From an uncultured Chryseobacterium sp. (GTDB taxonomy: Bacteria; Bacteroidota; Bacteroidia; Flavobacteriales; Weeksellaceae), in assembly GCA_913778505.1 (NCBI GenBank), contig CAJYWD010000023.1:49778-113777 (forward strand): 64,000 nucleotides of DNA, given 5' to 3'. The notes beneath the pieces were generated by a model. The model was not told the DNA's origin. It worked only from the letters and a program-made list of their open reading frames with translations, and made no database searches. Below are positions 35,976-45,094 of the stretch, piece after piece; positions within the stretch are counted from its first letter, which is position 1, and each line of letters opens with the position of its first letter. Position numbers and translations under genes: made by a program.

Positions 35976-37314
35976 AAAGTACCGGAAAAATATTCTCACT
36001 ACCCAAGATCAATGGCCCAAGCCTGAGATATGCACCAAAATTCAGACGCCTATACTCCGATAAGCTTGTAGAGAAACCATATCCGAGAGCCTGCTTCTGG
36101 ACCAGATAATTGACATTTAAAAGATTATTCCTTTTGACAGCATTTTCCATCATTGGCATACGCTGAACCCAGTTGACATTCAGAAATTGATGTTCCCTGA
36201 TGCGCTGGCTGAAATTAAAATTAATACTTGTTGGCAGCCCTATCCTGAATCCGTTGCCTGTAAAGGACTGATTGGCATTGCCATAAATTTCCTTGCTGAG
36301 GAGCTGGAGATATTGCTCCGGACTTTCCAATTCCTGATTTTCCAGGTTGGGATTGTTCTGCAGCCAGAGTTTATTCTGGCTGGCAAAGCGGTGATTGATC
36401 CCATTTCTAAAATTGATCATTCCCACATCCAGAATACTAAATGACAGTTTATAATTGTACTCATCCTCACGCGGATTTTTATCCAGAACAGTGATTCCCA
36501 GATCCATCCCAAGGCCGGAACCGTTCTGCTGAACATCGTAGCGACGGGATTTTGAATTGTAGTTGGTGATGTACTGTGCCGTAACATCGAAGTCGGAGGC
36601 ATAAATATTCATCAGGTCAGGATTCTGTGTCGCTGCAGGATCCGTAGCAGTGAGTTCTATGGGTCTATGGCTCACAATGTTCGCGGCATCCAGGCCAATC
36701 GCATATTTGAGATTGGCGCCTATAATCCATTGCTGTTCGGCATTTGGAAAAATCTGGGTAGAGGCATTCAGGCCAATTTCGTTCCAGCTCATGGCAGCAC
36801 CTGAAAATGGTTTCATGCGATAATCTGCAGGCTGAAACACCATTTCATTACCGTATCGGAAATAATTGTCGAATTTAAGGACATTGCCAATGGCTCTGGC
36901 TCGGGTAAACAGTCCGAAAATATATTTCTTTTCCCGGATATTGGCTGTCATAGAAAACGAAGGTCCCAAAATATCTGTATTAAATAAAAAGCTGGCATTT
37001 TTACGGTTGAAAAAATCGAATACATTGGCCTCACTTTCTCCCGAAATATTTCTCCTCCGATTGCTCATGACAATCTCTGAATCGGAAAGTCCCAGAAGAC
37101 TTTGCTGAGAGATGTAAGCGTAATCATTCTCCAGAAAAGAATCGACGCCCGTAATATTAATGTCCCACGGATTGGGGCTGAGGAAGGGCTGCGTGGGTGA
37201 GACTGTCGCCGAATTAATGCCGCTGTATGAGTCATTGATCCATGTCCAGCTGTTTTGTGCTTTCCATTGAACAGTGACAATCAGGAAAATTAAGACAAAT
37301 AATGATTTAGGCAT
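35863..37314 (-). CDS. DUF5723-like outer-membrane beta-barrel protein
   Basis: A 483-residue outer-membrane protein. Signal peptide SLFVLIFLIVTVQWKAQ, then VNSATVSPTQPF-like opening (YSGINSATVSPTQPFLSPNP) and long runs of alternating aromatic strands (YIFGLFTRARAIGN, YKLSFSILDVGMINFRNG, LNFGAYLRLGPLILGSEN). The architecture resembles the Bacteroidetes DUF5723 family, FadL/PorP-like barrels of unknown role. The C-terminus ends in a basic Cys-containing tail (KRHRRKKCDCEK), unusual for a barrel and reminiscent of LysLys-rich periplasmic tails. Convergent with and partly overlapped by the MepB gene. Confidence 0.72.
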   Translation of the reverse strand: MPKSLFVLIFLIVTVQWKAQNSWTWINDSYSGINSATVSPTQPFLSPNPWDINITGVDSFLENDYAYISQQSLLGLSDSEIVMSNRRRNISGESEANVFDFFNRKNASFLFNTDILGPSFSMTANIREKKYIFGLFTRARAIGNVLKFDNYFRYGNEMVFQPADYRMKPFSGAAMSWNEIGLNASTQIFPNAEQQWIIGANLKYAIGLDAANIVSHRPIELTATDPAATQNPDLMNIYASDFDVTAQYITNYNSKSRRYDVQQNGSGLGMDLGITVLDKNPREDEYNYKLSFSILDVGMINFRNGINHRFASQNKLWLQNNPNLENQELESPEQYLQLLSKEIYGNANQSFTGNGFRIGLPTSINFNFSQRIREHQFLNVNWVQRMPMMENAVKRNNLLNVNYLVQKQALGYGFSTSLSEYRRLNFGAYLRLGPLILGSENIFPVLFRQKNLHAAAFYMALKLYPFWDNDMKRHRRKKCDCEK

Positions 37315-37664
37315 AAAATAAGTAAGTGTTTTTATAAACTAATTTAGTCAAAAATTATTATAGAAATATTTTTTATAATGATCGATCGGATGTTTTTTAA
37401 AATTGACAACAATGATTGATAATGATATGAATGACCGTAATTAGTAATAAGTCAATTTTTAGGGCTTTGTTTATCATTGACTGCGCCGAAACGTCAATTT
37501 CCGAAGGAATCTCAATATGCTGAGAATTAAACATTTTAGATTTTTTCAGAATGACCAAATGACTGCTGATTTAAGCTTTATGATTATAAACGGCATTCAT
37601 CATAATCATTATTATTTCTGATAATTCCTAACTTTGTAATGGATGAAAATTTTAAAATAAACTT
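37315..37664. other. Intergenic region with a degenerate palindromic repeat
   Basis: 350 bp with no gene. The stretch 37493-37555 resembles the palindromic repeat at 50286-50338: it begins GTCAATTTCCGAAGGAATCT and ends TTTCAGAATGAC, with degraded pairing. The rest is AT-rich spacer that should hold promoters for the divergent genes; I see no clear TAnnTTTG element. Confidence 0.5.
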
Positions 37665-38255
37665 ATGAAATATTTTCTGTTAACCATCCTTTCGGTATTA
37701 GCCATGAGCTGCGATCCGAAAAATCCGGATCATAAAGAGATTATTATATACAAGGTTCATTACCGACCTAATTCCAGAATAATTGATACGCTCCGGGTAT
37801 CTCAAAATGATTCGAAGATCTTTACAAAGAAGGAAGTCCTGACACGCCATCCGGAAAAAACACCTGAGCCACAAACCGTCTACCAACTGAAAGAACCATT
37901 GGACGGTGTTTTCTATTATATTCATGATTCCGAAGGCCGACTTGTGATGGCTGGGAGATACGATGCACATTATATTTATGGAAGCGTGCGGAACGACGAG
38001 GGTAATTTTTACAATGTCAGATATTACAGTTACCGCAAAAATGGAAAATTGAAAACCATCCATTACATGGAGGATGGAAGGAATCTCAAGACCGAGACTT
38101 ATGACAGGAAGGGCCAGCTGGATGAAGTTCTTTACCGTGACAAAAAATCCGGGAATACCACCAAACTAGAAATTTATGAAAACGGTGAGGTGAAAAAGAC
38201 AAGAGTCTATAAGAGTTTTGACCAGTATTACACAGTGCCGGGAAGATGGCCTTAA
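37665..38255 (+). CDS. Lipoprotein with MORN/YwqK-like repeats
   Basis: A 196-residue lipoprotein: signal peptide with lipobox LAMSC near residue 16. The second half carries repeated short strands of the type YxxNGKLKxIHY and YDRKGQLDEVLY, as in MORN_2/YwqK-type antitoxin-like repeat proteins. Function is unknown. It stands alone between divergent and convergent neighbours, with a strong terminator after it. Confidence 0.7.
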   Translation: MKYFLLTILSVLAMSCDPKNPDHKEIIIYKVHYRPNSRIIDTLRVSQNDSKIFTKKEVLTRHPEKTPEPQTVYQLKEPLDGVFYYIHDSEGRLVMAGRYDAHYIYGSVRNDEGNFYNVRYYSYRKNGKLKTIHYMEDGRNLKTETYDRKGQLDEVLYRDKKSGNTTKLEIYENGEVKKTRVYKSFDQYYTVPGRWP

Positions 38256-38257
38256 AC

Positions 38258-38291
38258 AAAAAAAGTGAAGCACTTCTGCTCCACTTTTTTT
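38258..38291. terminator. Bidirectional terminator between the lipoprotein and the M16 protease
   Basis: Outer stem AAAAAAAGTG/CACTTTTTTT with inner AGCA/TGCT pairing. A-run on one side and T-run on the other serve both converging transcripts. Confidence 0.85.
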
Positions 38292-38308
38292 AATTAAAGT
38301 CATACGGA

Positions 38309-41221
38309 TTAATAACCAAATATTTCTTCCAAACTCACTTCTTTGAAGTCTCCCATCTTGTTAATGGAATCCATATTCAGGTTTTCTTTTTTCCCGATGA
38401 TGGCTGTGTTGTACTGCAAAGGTTTCACTTCCGTGTTATAGAAACTGGTGAGTTCCGGCAGTGTCAGTTGCTGGATTTCTGCGTAAATGTCTTTTCTTAC
38501 ATCATGATCAATGCCCAGTTTTTTCAGGGAAAGCTGATTGTAAAAAATAACCGTTCTGTTGATCCTGTTGGAGGCGATCTGCTTCAGAGCAGAGCCTTTG
38601 GCATTTTCGAACTGTGCGGGAATTTGCGGCAATTCGGCCATCAGATCATTCATGGCAGAGACGGCTTGCGGAAGCTTGTTAGCCTGAGTTCCGATATAAT
38701 TGGTCACATAATTGGCGTGGTTTTTTTCCGTTGCATTGGCATAAGATACGTAAGCGGAGTAAGCGAGGGACTTGCTCTCCCGGATTTCCTGAAATACAAT
38801 GGAAGAAAGACCGCGTCCGAAATATTCATTGAAAACACTTGCCTTACCAAAGTTCGCCACAGTAACGGTGCCGGCTTTCGCCACTTTGGACATCTCCATC
38901 TGTACCATATCATAAGGTGTGAAATATACTTTGCCCGCTGTGGCCGGCTCCGCATATTGCTTCGCTGCCGATGGCTGAAGCTTGGTATTGAAGATGTAAG
39001 GCTTCACTGCTTTTTCCAGACCTTTCTGATTTTCTCCGTAGAGGAAAACTTCGTAAGGATATTCGTTAAGCGTTTTTATTTTGGAGATCAAGTCATTCAC
39101 CTTGATGCTTTTCAGTCGTTCCTTAGAGATCACGTCTGTCATCCTGGAGTCTTTGCCAAACTTGGCATAGTTTGCCAGGGCTGCCATAATTCTGTTCTTG
39201 TCTTTCTTAGCCACTTCTCTGGACTCCAGGATTGTATTTACGGTCTGGTCATAGATGGCCTGGTCGCCCTTGACGTTGCTGATCCAGTGATTCATAAGCT
39301 CTACACCTTTTTTCATATTGCTTTCCAGTCCGCTGAGCGCAATGATCATCTGGTCATTAGACGTTCTGAACTGATTGGTAATACCGAGTTTGAAAAATTC
39401 CTCCTTCAGCTGTTCCGGTGTATATTTGTCCGTTCCGAGATATTGAAGCACGGTAACGCCCAATGCGAGTTCTTTGTCATTGTCTGTCCCGAAAGGAAAA
39501 ACATAATTGACCTGAGCCACTTCATTATACTTATTTTTGATGAAGCTGATCTTTTTATCCTTTATTTCGGAAGTGGCAATTGCTGTTTTGAAGTCGATAA
39601 ATTCCGGCTTGATGTCCGAAGATTTGGTGTTGATGATATCTTTCAGGAATGCCGACTGCGCTTCCCTGTTGAGTTTAATTGGCGTGATTCCGGGATTTTC
39701 CACACGTACCAGTTTATCATTCACACCTTTTTCTTTGTAGACCACTACATAATTATCTTTAAAGAAGTCATTGGCAAATTTCACTACATCCGCTTTTGTT
39801 ATCGCTTCGTACTGGTTAATTTCGTCCAGTTCCTGTTCCCAGGTTCGGTTGCCTATGTACGTGGAATACAAAGTAGTCGCTAATCCGTCTGCAGTTTCCC
39901 AGCGTTTCATTCTCTGAACTTTAAGATCATTCACAATGGCGCTCAGCATCCAGTCCGGGAACTGACCTTTTTTCACCAGGTCTATCTGATCCATCAGCAG
40001 TTTCTTGGCCTCATCGAAGCTTTGTCCCTCTTTTGGTACCACACTCAGCACGAAAGCGCCATAAGTTTTAAATGGCGATTCATATGCACCGGCGCCCAAT
40101 GTTTTTTGTTTTTGATTGATGTTAAGGTCTATTAAACCCGCATCGCCGCTGTTGCTCAGGATTTCTGCCACCACATCTGCCAGTCTCGCTTCCTGTGTTC
40201 CGTTGGAATCTGTTCTCCACGCAAGCGTCATTCTTGGCGTTGAAGGGCTTTTCACCGTTCTGGAAACAATGCTGGTTATTGGCTCCTCGGAAACCATTTT
40301 TTTCATCGGCAGTTCTTTGTACTTGAATGTTCCGAAGTACTGATCCACCAGCTTAATGGTTTGATCAAAATCCAAATCTCCGACTAACACTACGGCCATG
40401 TTATTAGGCACATAATACGTGTCAAAATATTTGTGAATCGCCACCATCGAAGGGCTTTTCAAATGCTCCGAAGTACCAATAGTGGTTTGCTGACCGTTGG
40501 GATGCTTCGGAAACAGTGCTTCCATCATCGCATAGTTCACCAATCTTCCGTCGTTGTCCTGCGCACGGTTATATTCTTCGTAAACGGCCTCCAATTCTGT
40601 GTGGAATAATCTTAATACCAATTCGGAGAAACGCTCGTGTTCCACTTTCAGCCATTTTTCCAGTTCGTTGGACGGGATATTATTTTTGTAAACCGTCTCG
40701 TCCAGCCATGTGTGGGCATTGGTTCCCGTGGCGCCAAGGGAAGAGATGGCTTTGTCATATTCATTGGCAATAGCATATTTGGATGCTTCCTGAGAGACTT
40801 CGTCAATCTTCTTGTACAGGGCTTTTTTCTTTTCAGGATCCTTCTCATTTTTATGCTGTTCGTATAGATCCGAGATCTGCACCAGCAGGACTTTTTCCTT
40901 TTCCCAGTCGCTGGTACCCAAATGTGAAGTTCCCTTGAAAACCATGTGCTCGAGATAGTGGGCTAATCCCGTGTTATCGCTCGGGTCGTTATTAGAGCCT
41001 GTTCTTACAGGAATATAGGTCTGGATTCTGGGTGCGTCATCATTTTTCGCAAGATAGACTTTGAGTCCGTTTTTCAAGGTGTAAACGCGTACGCCCGACT
41101 GGTCGTTTTTCACGGTTTGATAAGTGTAACCCTGTGGGTCTGTATTAGTTTGCGTTTCAAATTTCTGTGCCATGGCATTCATCATTAATAAGAGTGAAAC
41201 TGAAATAAAGAGTTTCTTCAT
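38309..41221 (-). CDS. Secreted M16 (pitrilysin/insulinase) zinc protease
   Basis: A 970-residue periplasmic metalloprotease with two M16 repeats in one chain. Signal peptide FISVSLLLMMNAMAQ. The first half carries the inverted zinc motif HxxEH in TGLAHYLEHMVFKGTSH, the downstream Glu ligand region LEAVYEEYNRAQDND, and the YYVPNNMAVVLVGDLD block. The second half lacks the HxxEH motif, as expected for the structural half of the clam-shell. Substrates are probably oligopeptides. It is transcribed alone from the repeat-rich region upstream. Confidence 0.92.
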   Translation of the reverse strand: MKKLFISVSLLLMMNAMAQKFETQTNTDPQGYTYQTVKNDQSGVRVYTLKNGLKVYLAKNDDAPRIQTYIPVRTGSNNDPSDNTGLAHYLEHMVFKGTSHLGTSDWEKEKVLLVQISDLYEQHKNEKDPEKKKALYKKIDEVSQEASKYAIANEYDKAISSLGATGTNAHTWLDETVYKNNIPSNELEKWLKVEHERFSELVLRLFHTELEAVYEEYNRAQDNDGRLVNYAMMEALFPKHPNGQQTTIGTSEHLKSPSMVAIHKYFDTYYVPNNMAVVLVGDLDFDQTIKLVDQYFGTFKYKELPMKKMVSEEPITSIVSRTVKSPSTPRMTLAWRTDSNGTQEARLADVVAEILSNSGDAGLIDLNINQKQKTLGAGAYESPFKTYGAFVLSVVPKEGQSFDEAKKLLMDQIDLVKKGQFPDWMLSAIVNDLKVQRMKRWETADGLATTLYSTYIGNRTWEQELDEINQYEAITKADVVKFANDFFKDNYVVVYKEKGVNDKLVRVENPGITPIKLNREAQSAFLKDIINTKSSDIKPEFIDFKTAIATSEIKDKKISFIKNKYNEVAQVNYVFPFGTDNDKELALGVTVLQYLGTDKYTPEQLKEEFFKLGITNQFRTSNDQMIIALSGLESNMKKGVELMNHWISNVKGDQAIYDQTVNTILESREVAKKDKNRIMAALANYAKFGKDSRMTDVISKERLKSIKVNDLISKIKTLNEYPYEVFLYGENQKGLEKAVKPYIFNTKLQPSAAKQYAEPATAGKVYFTPYDMVQMEMSKVAKAGTVTVANFGKASVFNEYFGRGLSSIVFQEIRESKSLAYSAYVSYANATEKNHANYVTNYIGTQANKLPQAVSAMNDLMAELPQIPAQFENAKGSALKQIASNRINRTVIFYNQLSLKKLGIDHDVRKDIYAEIQQLTLPELTSFYNTEVKPLQYNTAIIGKKENLNMDSINKMGDFKEVSLEEIFGY

Positions 41222-41550
41222 ACTATACTTTTATTTTTCGGAGTGTAATTTACGTAACATTTCATTAGTTGGCAATTCAGAGCGATTGTTACTATCATAA
41301 ATCTTAATCTATTTTAAGTCGATTTTGTCTTTCTTTCAGAATGAGAGATTGATTTTGTAGAATCAAGTTAATACGAGCGTTCAGGAAGCACAAGATCAAT
41401 ATGTAAGATTTTTATTAGAACCTTCAGACAAGATGTTTTTTTTCCAAGGATGTTTTGAGGCTTTCGGAGCTGTTGTCTTGTTTTATAACTGTTATTTTCC
41501 AACCAAAGCTTTTTAGTAACTCTGTATATTGATGGTAAGACAAAATCCCT

Positions 41551-41629
41551 AGCCGCGATTGCAACGGTTACCCCGCAGCAGGTGATGGAAAAGCTTTGGC
41601 GCGAGGAGTATGAGTGGAAAGCGGGAATT
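41551..41629 (+). repeat. Dispersed structured element, copy 1
   Basis: Core sequences GCGATTGCAACGG near the 5' end and GGAAAGCGGGA near the 3' end. Both occur in the same order and similar spacing at 62231-62325 on the minus strand. CCGC at the left can pair with GCGG at the right, enclosing a short hairpin (ACC/GGT around CCGCAGCA). Likely a repeat family or a non-coding RNA; no promoter recognised. Confidence 0.6.
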
Positions 41630-41685
41630 GCTCCAAAGCAATCGACGGAGTCAAACAGCTCCAAAGCATTCGATGGAGTCAAATA
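41630..41685 (+). repeat. 28-bp tandem duplication with internal hairpins
   Basis: Two tandem 28-bp units differing at 3 positions, followed by the beginning of a third (GCTCAAAA). Each unit can form a small hairpin with stem CTCC/GGAG. The unit joins directly onto the 3' end of the structured element. Confidence 0.75.
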
Positions 41686-41713
41686 GCTCAAAAAATAAAG
41701 GTTTGAAATAATT

Positions 41714-41791
41714 CTCTCGCAGATTTAGCAAATTGAGCGGATTTATTTTGATTGTTTTTCAATCTGCTGAATCAGCTTAATCCGCAAGATT
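41714..41791. repeat. CTCGCAG palindromic repeat, copy 1
   Basis: Imperfect palindrome: left arm CTCTCGCAGATTTAGCAAAT, right arm AATCTGCTGAATCAGC then TTAATCCGCAAGATT. Related copies lie at 51911-51970 and 61735-61794. It sits 90 bp before prfC. Confidence 0.7.
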
Positions 41792-41880
41792 TTAAATTGA
41801 GATTTGATGATTTCCTGTTACAAAAATTCGATTTTCAAAATCCGATAAAAATCACGATTTTTGCAGTCTCAAATTTTTTT

Positions 41881-43473
41881 ATGTCTTTACAACAAGAAAT
41901 CAGCAAACGGAAAACCTTCGGAATCATTTCCCACCCCGATGCGGGTAAAACCACGCTCACGGAAAAACTTCTGCTTTTTGGAGGTGCGATTCAGGAAGCG
42001 GGCGCTGTAAAATCCAACAAAATCAAAAAAGGAGCGACCTCCGACTTTATGGAAATCGAGCGTCAGAGAGGGATTTCTGTGGCCACTTCGGTTTTGGCTT
42101 TTGAATACAGAGACCATAAAATCAATATTCTGGATACGCCGGGTCACAAGGATTTTGCGGAAGATACTTACCGGACGCTGACTGCGGTGGACTCTGTGAT
42201 TGTGGTAATTGACGTGGCAAAAGGGGTTGAGGAACAGACGGAAAAACTGGTTCAGGTTTGCAGGATGAGAAATATTCCGATGATTGTTTTTATCAATAAA
42301 CTGGACCGTGAAGGTAAAGATGCTTTTGATTTGCTGGATGAAGTGGAACAGAAATTAGGTTTGACGGTTTGTCCGCTTTCTCTGCCGATTGGTATGGGAA
42401 GCGACTTTCAGGGGATTTATAATATTTGGGAAAATAACATCCAGTTGTTTTTGGAAGAGAAAAAACAGAAAGTTGGAGAATCTCTGAAAATTGATGATAT
42501 CAACGATCCTCAAATTGATGAATTGGTTGGTGCAAAAGCGGCGACAAGTTTGCGTGAAGAATTGGATTTGATTCAGTCGGTTTATCCTGAATTTAATCGT
42601 GAGGATTATATGAATGGCGATTTGCAGCCGGTTTTCTTTGGTTCTGCGCTTAATAATTTCGGCGTTCGTGAGCTATTGAATGCTTTTATCGATATTGCGC
42701 CAATGCCACAGCCGAAAGAAAGCGAAACCAGATTGGTGAAGCCGGAAGAACAGAATTTCACAGGTTTTGTGTTCAAAATCCACGCGAATATGGACCCGAA
42801 ACACAGAGACCGTCTGGCATTTGTTAAAATCGTGTCCGGAACTTTCAAGAGAAATGAAAATTACTTGCTTGTAAGAGAAGGAAAAAAAATGAAATTCTCC
42901 TCTCCTAACGCGTTCTTTGCAGACAAAAAAGAAGTGGTGGATGAGAGTTTCCCTGGCGATATTGTCGGCCTTCACGATACGGGAAGTTTCCGGATTGGTG
43001 ATACTTTGACAGCCGGCGAAAAACTGAGTTTCAAAGGCATCCCAAGTTTCTCTCCGGAACATTTCCGTTACATCAACAATAATGACCCATTAAAAGCAAA
43101 ACAATTGGCAAAAGGTGTTGATCAGCTAATGGACGAAGGTGTGGCGCAGCTGTTTACGCTGGAAATGAATAACAGAAAAATCATCGGAACGGTTGGTGCG
43201 CTGCAGTACGAAGTTATTCAATATCGTCTGGAACACGAATATGGTGCAAAATGTTCTTACGAACCTATCAGCATCCACAAAGCGTGCTGGGTTGAAGCGG
43301 ATGAAAAGTCTGAGGAATTCAAAGAGTTTGCGAGATTGAAACAGCGTTTCTTAGCACGAGACAAGTATGACCAACTTGTTTTCCTTGCTGATTCGTCTTT
43401 TACGATTCATATGACTCAGGAAAAATTCCCGAATGTGAAACTGCATTTTATCAGTGAGTTTAAGCATCATTAA
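41881..43473 (+). CDS. prfC: Peptide chain release factor 3
   Basis: 530 residues from the ATG at 41881 (SLQQEISKRKTFGIISHPDA is the standard RF3 opening; a longer in-frame ORF begins inside the upstream repeat and is rejected). A ribosome-associated GTPase that recycles RF1/RF2 after peptide release. G-domain motifs are SHPDAGKTTLTEK, the switch I block QRGISVATSV, DTPGHKDFAEDTYRTL and FINKLDREGKD. The C-terminal domains with RFLARDKYDQLVFLADS and MTQEKFPNVKLHFISEF are complete. Single gene followed by a terminator. Confidence 0.96.
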   Translation: MSLQQEISKRKTFGIISHPDAGKTTLTEKLLLFGGAIQEAGAVKSNKIKKGATSDFMEIERQRGISVATSVLAFEYRDHKINILDTPGHKDFAEDTYRTLTAVDSVIVVIDVAKGVEEQTEKLVQVCRMRNIPMIVFINKLDREGKDAFDLLDEVEQKLGLTVCPLSLPIGMGSDFQGIYNIWENNIQLFLEEKKQKVGESLKIDDINDPQIDELVGAKAATSLREELDLIQSVYPEFNREDYMNGDLQPVFFGSALNNFGVRELLNAFIDIAPMPQPKESETRLVKPEEQNFTGFVFKIHANMDPKHRDRLAFVKIVSGTFKRNENYLLVREGKKMKFSSPNAFFADKKEVVDESFPGDIVGLHDTGSFRIGDTLTAGEKLSFKGIPSFSPEHFRYINNNDPLKAKQLAKGVDQLMDEGVAQLFTLEMNNRKIIGTVGALQYEVIQYRLEHEYGAKCSYEPISIHKACWVEADEKSEEFKEFARLKQRFLARDKYDQLVFLADSSFTIHMTQEKFPNVKLHFISEFKHH

Positions 43474-43479
43474 ATATTC

Positions 43480-43513
43480 AATCCGCAGTCCATTCTGCGG
43501 ATTTTATTTTTAA
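43480..43513 (+). terminator. Terminator of prfC
   Basis: 9-bp stem AATCCGCAG/CTGCGGATT with a 6-nt loop, followed by TTATTTTT. It lies 6 bp after the prfC stop. Confidence 0.82.
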
Positions 43514-43526
43514 AGAAGGTCAGTAT

Positions 43527-44321
43527 CTACTGCAAATATTTCTTCACTTCATCCAAATCATTATCACCAAAAATCAGAGAAATGATCATCGGTATTTTAT
43601 CTTTTTTATAAAGTAAAGCCAACGCTTTGCGTCCATTGATGTTTGATCTTGTATCTATAGTTATATTTTTATGGTTTGGTAAATCAAGACTCAGAAATCG
43701 TTTTTTCATATAATGGGTTTTCACTCCCAGCTTTTCAAAACTTTCATTCAATTCCAGCGAATAGAAATTCCAGTCGTCCATTGCTGTGAAATATGCATCA
43801 GCTTCTGCTGAATTTTCGTCTGCAAAAGTTTGGATTTCCGGAGCGAAAATAATGAGTCGGGTTTCGGAAATAGTTTCAGTTTGTGAAGTGTTATGCTTTT
43901 TCGGTGACTGGTAAGAAACAATCTGCATCGGATTATCGACGGAGACACCTTTTAAGATCTTCCAGCCCTCATTTATTTTACCAAAGCCATTAAAGAAGAA
44001 AACAGTGTCCTTATTATTGCTGTCAATCAAATATTCATTGTAATCTGTATATTTTCCGTTCGTTTCTGATTTCAACAGTTCTGTAATAAAATCACCATCG
44101 GTGTCAAACCTCGCCTGACCTTTGATATCACCATTTTTCAGATAAAGAATAGAACCGCCGTTAGCAATGAAAAGATGCTGTACCTGATCTCCAGGATTTT
44201 CCATAAGAGATTTTGATTCAACAATGTCTGAATCTTTTTCAGTGACTTGAACTCCTGGCTCTTTTTTGCAGGATACGCCGACCAGAATTATCAAAAGGTG
44301 TTTGAAATATTTTATCATCAT
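43527..44321 (-). CDS. Putative lipoprotein, unknown function
   Basis: A 264-residue protein with an N-terminal hydrophobic signal and a likely lipobox (LVGVSC, then KKEPG). The mature part contains FIANGGSILYLKNGDIKGQA, suggesting a strand repeat, and a globular C-terminal domain. No domain recognised. A 51-bp gap separates it from the gene upstream on the same strand, so the two may be co-transcribed. Confidence 0.6.
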   Translation of the reverse strand: MMIKYFKHLLIILVGVSCKKEPGVQVTEKDSDIVESKSLMENPGDQVQHLFIANGGSILYLKNGDIKGQARFDTDGDFITELLKSETNGKYTDYNEYLIDSNNKDTVFFFNGFGKINEGWKILKGVSVDNPMQIVSYQSPKKHNTSQTETISETRLIIFAPEIQTFADENSAEADAYFTAMDDWNFYSLELNESFEKLGVKTHYMKKRFLSLDLPNHKNITIDTRSNINGRKALALLYKKDKIPMIISLIFGDNDLDEVKKYLQ

Positions 44322-44372
44322 ATTTGGTTTTACTCACTTTTTTAACAGTTAATAATTCCTATACCAATTTCA

Positions 44373-44816
44373 TTACTCTTTTATAGGAATGCTCATATCC
44401 TGCATATTGTTTTTGAGGATGGTGCTTACATGGTTTCCTTGCTGCCTATCGATACTTGCTGTAGCATAAACTTGTGGAGATTTATATTTTACACCTTTAA
44501 ATTCGGGGCTTGTAAGAACTGGCATCCCATAAAAAGCATTGTTTTTGTTATCGAGATCCATAAACCATTTCCCACCAATGTGCTTACGAAAAGTTTCTCC
44601 AATGTAAATGGCCAAAAGATCCAGCATTTTATGATCTCCCAGGAGTTGGTCTTCATCATTATAAGTTTCTAATATCCACTGTTCAAGACCATCAAGTGAC
44701 TGTAAAGTATAGTCTAAGACCAGATTATTTTTATTTGCAAAATCTTCTGTGAAAGAATTCATTTTATCATCAATACAAAATATCCAGTCCTGAAAATTTT
44801 CCTTGGTGTATGACAT
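44373..44816 (-). CDS. Small soluble protein, unknown (immunity-like composition)
   Basis: A 147-residue acidic, soluble protein without signal peptide. The segment LDLLAIYIGETFRKHIGGKW, followed by WFMDLDNKNNAFYGMPVL, resembles the small single-domain proteins often found as immunity proteins of polymorphic toxins, but I cannot name a family. Its neighbour downstream is the putative lipoprotein. No toxin gene is adjacent. Confidence 0.5.
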   Translation of the reverse strand: MSYTKENFQDWIFCIDDKMNSFTEDFANKNNLVLDYTLQSLDGLEQWILETYNDEDQLLGDHKMLDLLAIYIGETFRKHIGGKWFMDLDNKNNAFYGMPVLTSPEFKGVKYKSPQVYATASIDRQQGNHVSTILKNNMQDMSIPIKE

Positions 44817-45094
44817 ATATTTATTATTTAATTCTAAGTTTTGCGTGATAGAGAACGATACCTTCAGCTTTAATTTATGAGCAAAGCAGTTTTACGTTTG
44901 ACAACTAATTTAAAATTATATAGTAAAACTCTCTTTTTATCTTCAAAAATTGATCCATGCTGCTTGTAAATCATTTGTAAAATGCATTCAAAAATTTGAT
45001 TTTCATCAGATTAAAATGTTACAAAAATTATCGGATTCATTTACAAATCATTCTTTTCGTTGTTGGATAGCTTTACATCATAAAATTATTCACA

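Larger units (their letters stand above)
41222..41880. other. Repeat-rich intergenic region between M16 protease and prfC
   Basis: About 660 bp without a credible gene. Three different repeats lie side by side: the structured element at 41551-41629, a 28-bp tandem duplication at 41630-41685, and a CTCGCAG-type palindrome at 41714-41791. A 107-codon ORF on the minus strand across the region is read through these repeats and is judged spurious. Confidence 0.7.

Noticed and set aside
38468..39883. 471-codon plus-strand ORF opposite the M16 protease
   Set aside because: It is fully antisense to a strongly supported protease gene and has Cys/Phe/His-rich composition typical of a shadow frame.
41368..41691. 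107-codon ORF on the minus strand between the M16 protease and prfC
   Set aside because: It reads through the structured element and the tandem 28-bp repeat, has no domain-like pattern, and lacks a ribosome-binding context. Treated as chance.
41752..41880. Longer N-terminus for prfC
   Set aside because: The extension is encoded by the palindromic repeat, and the ATG at 41881 gives the standard RF3 N-terminus.
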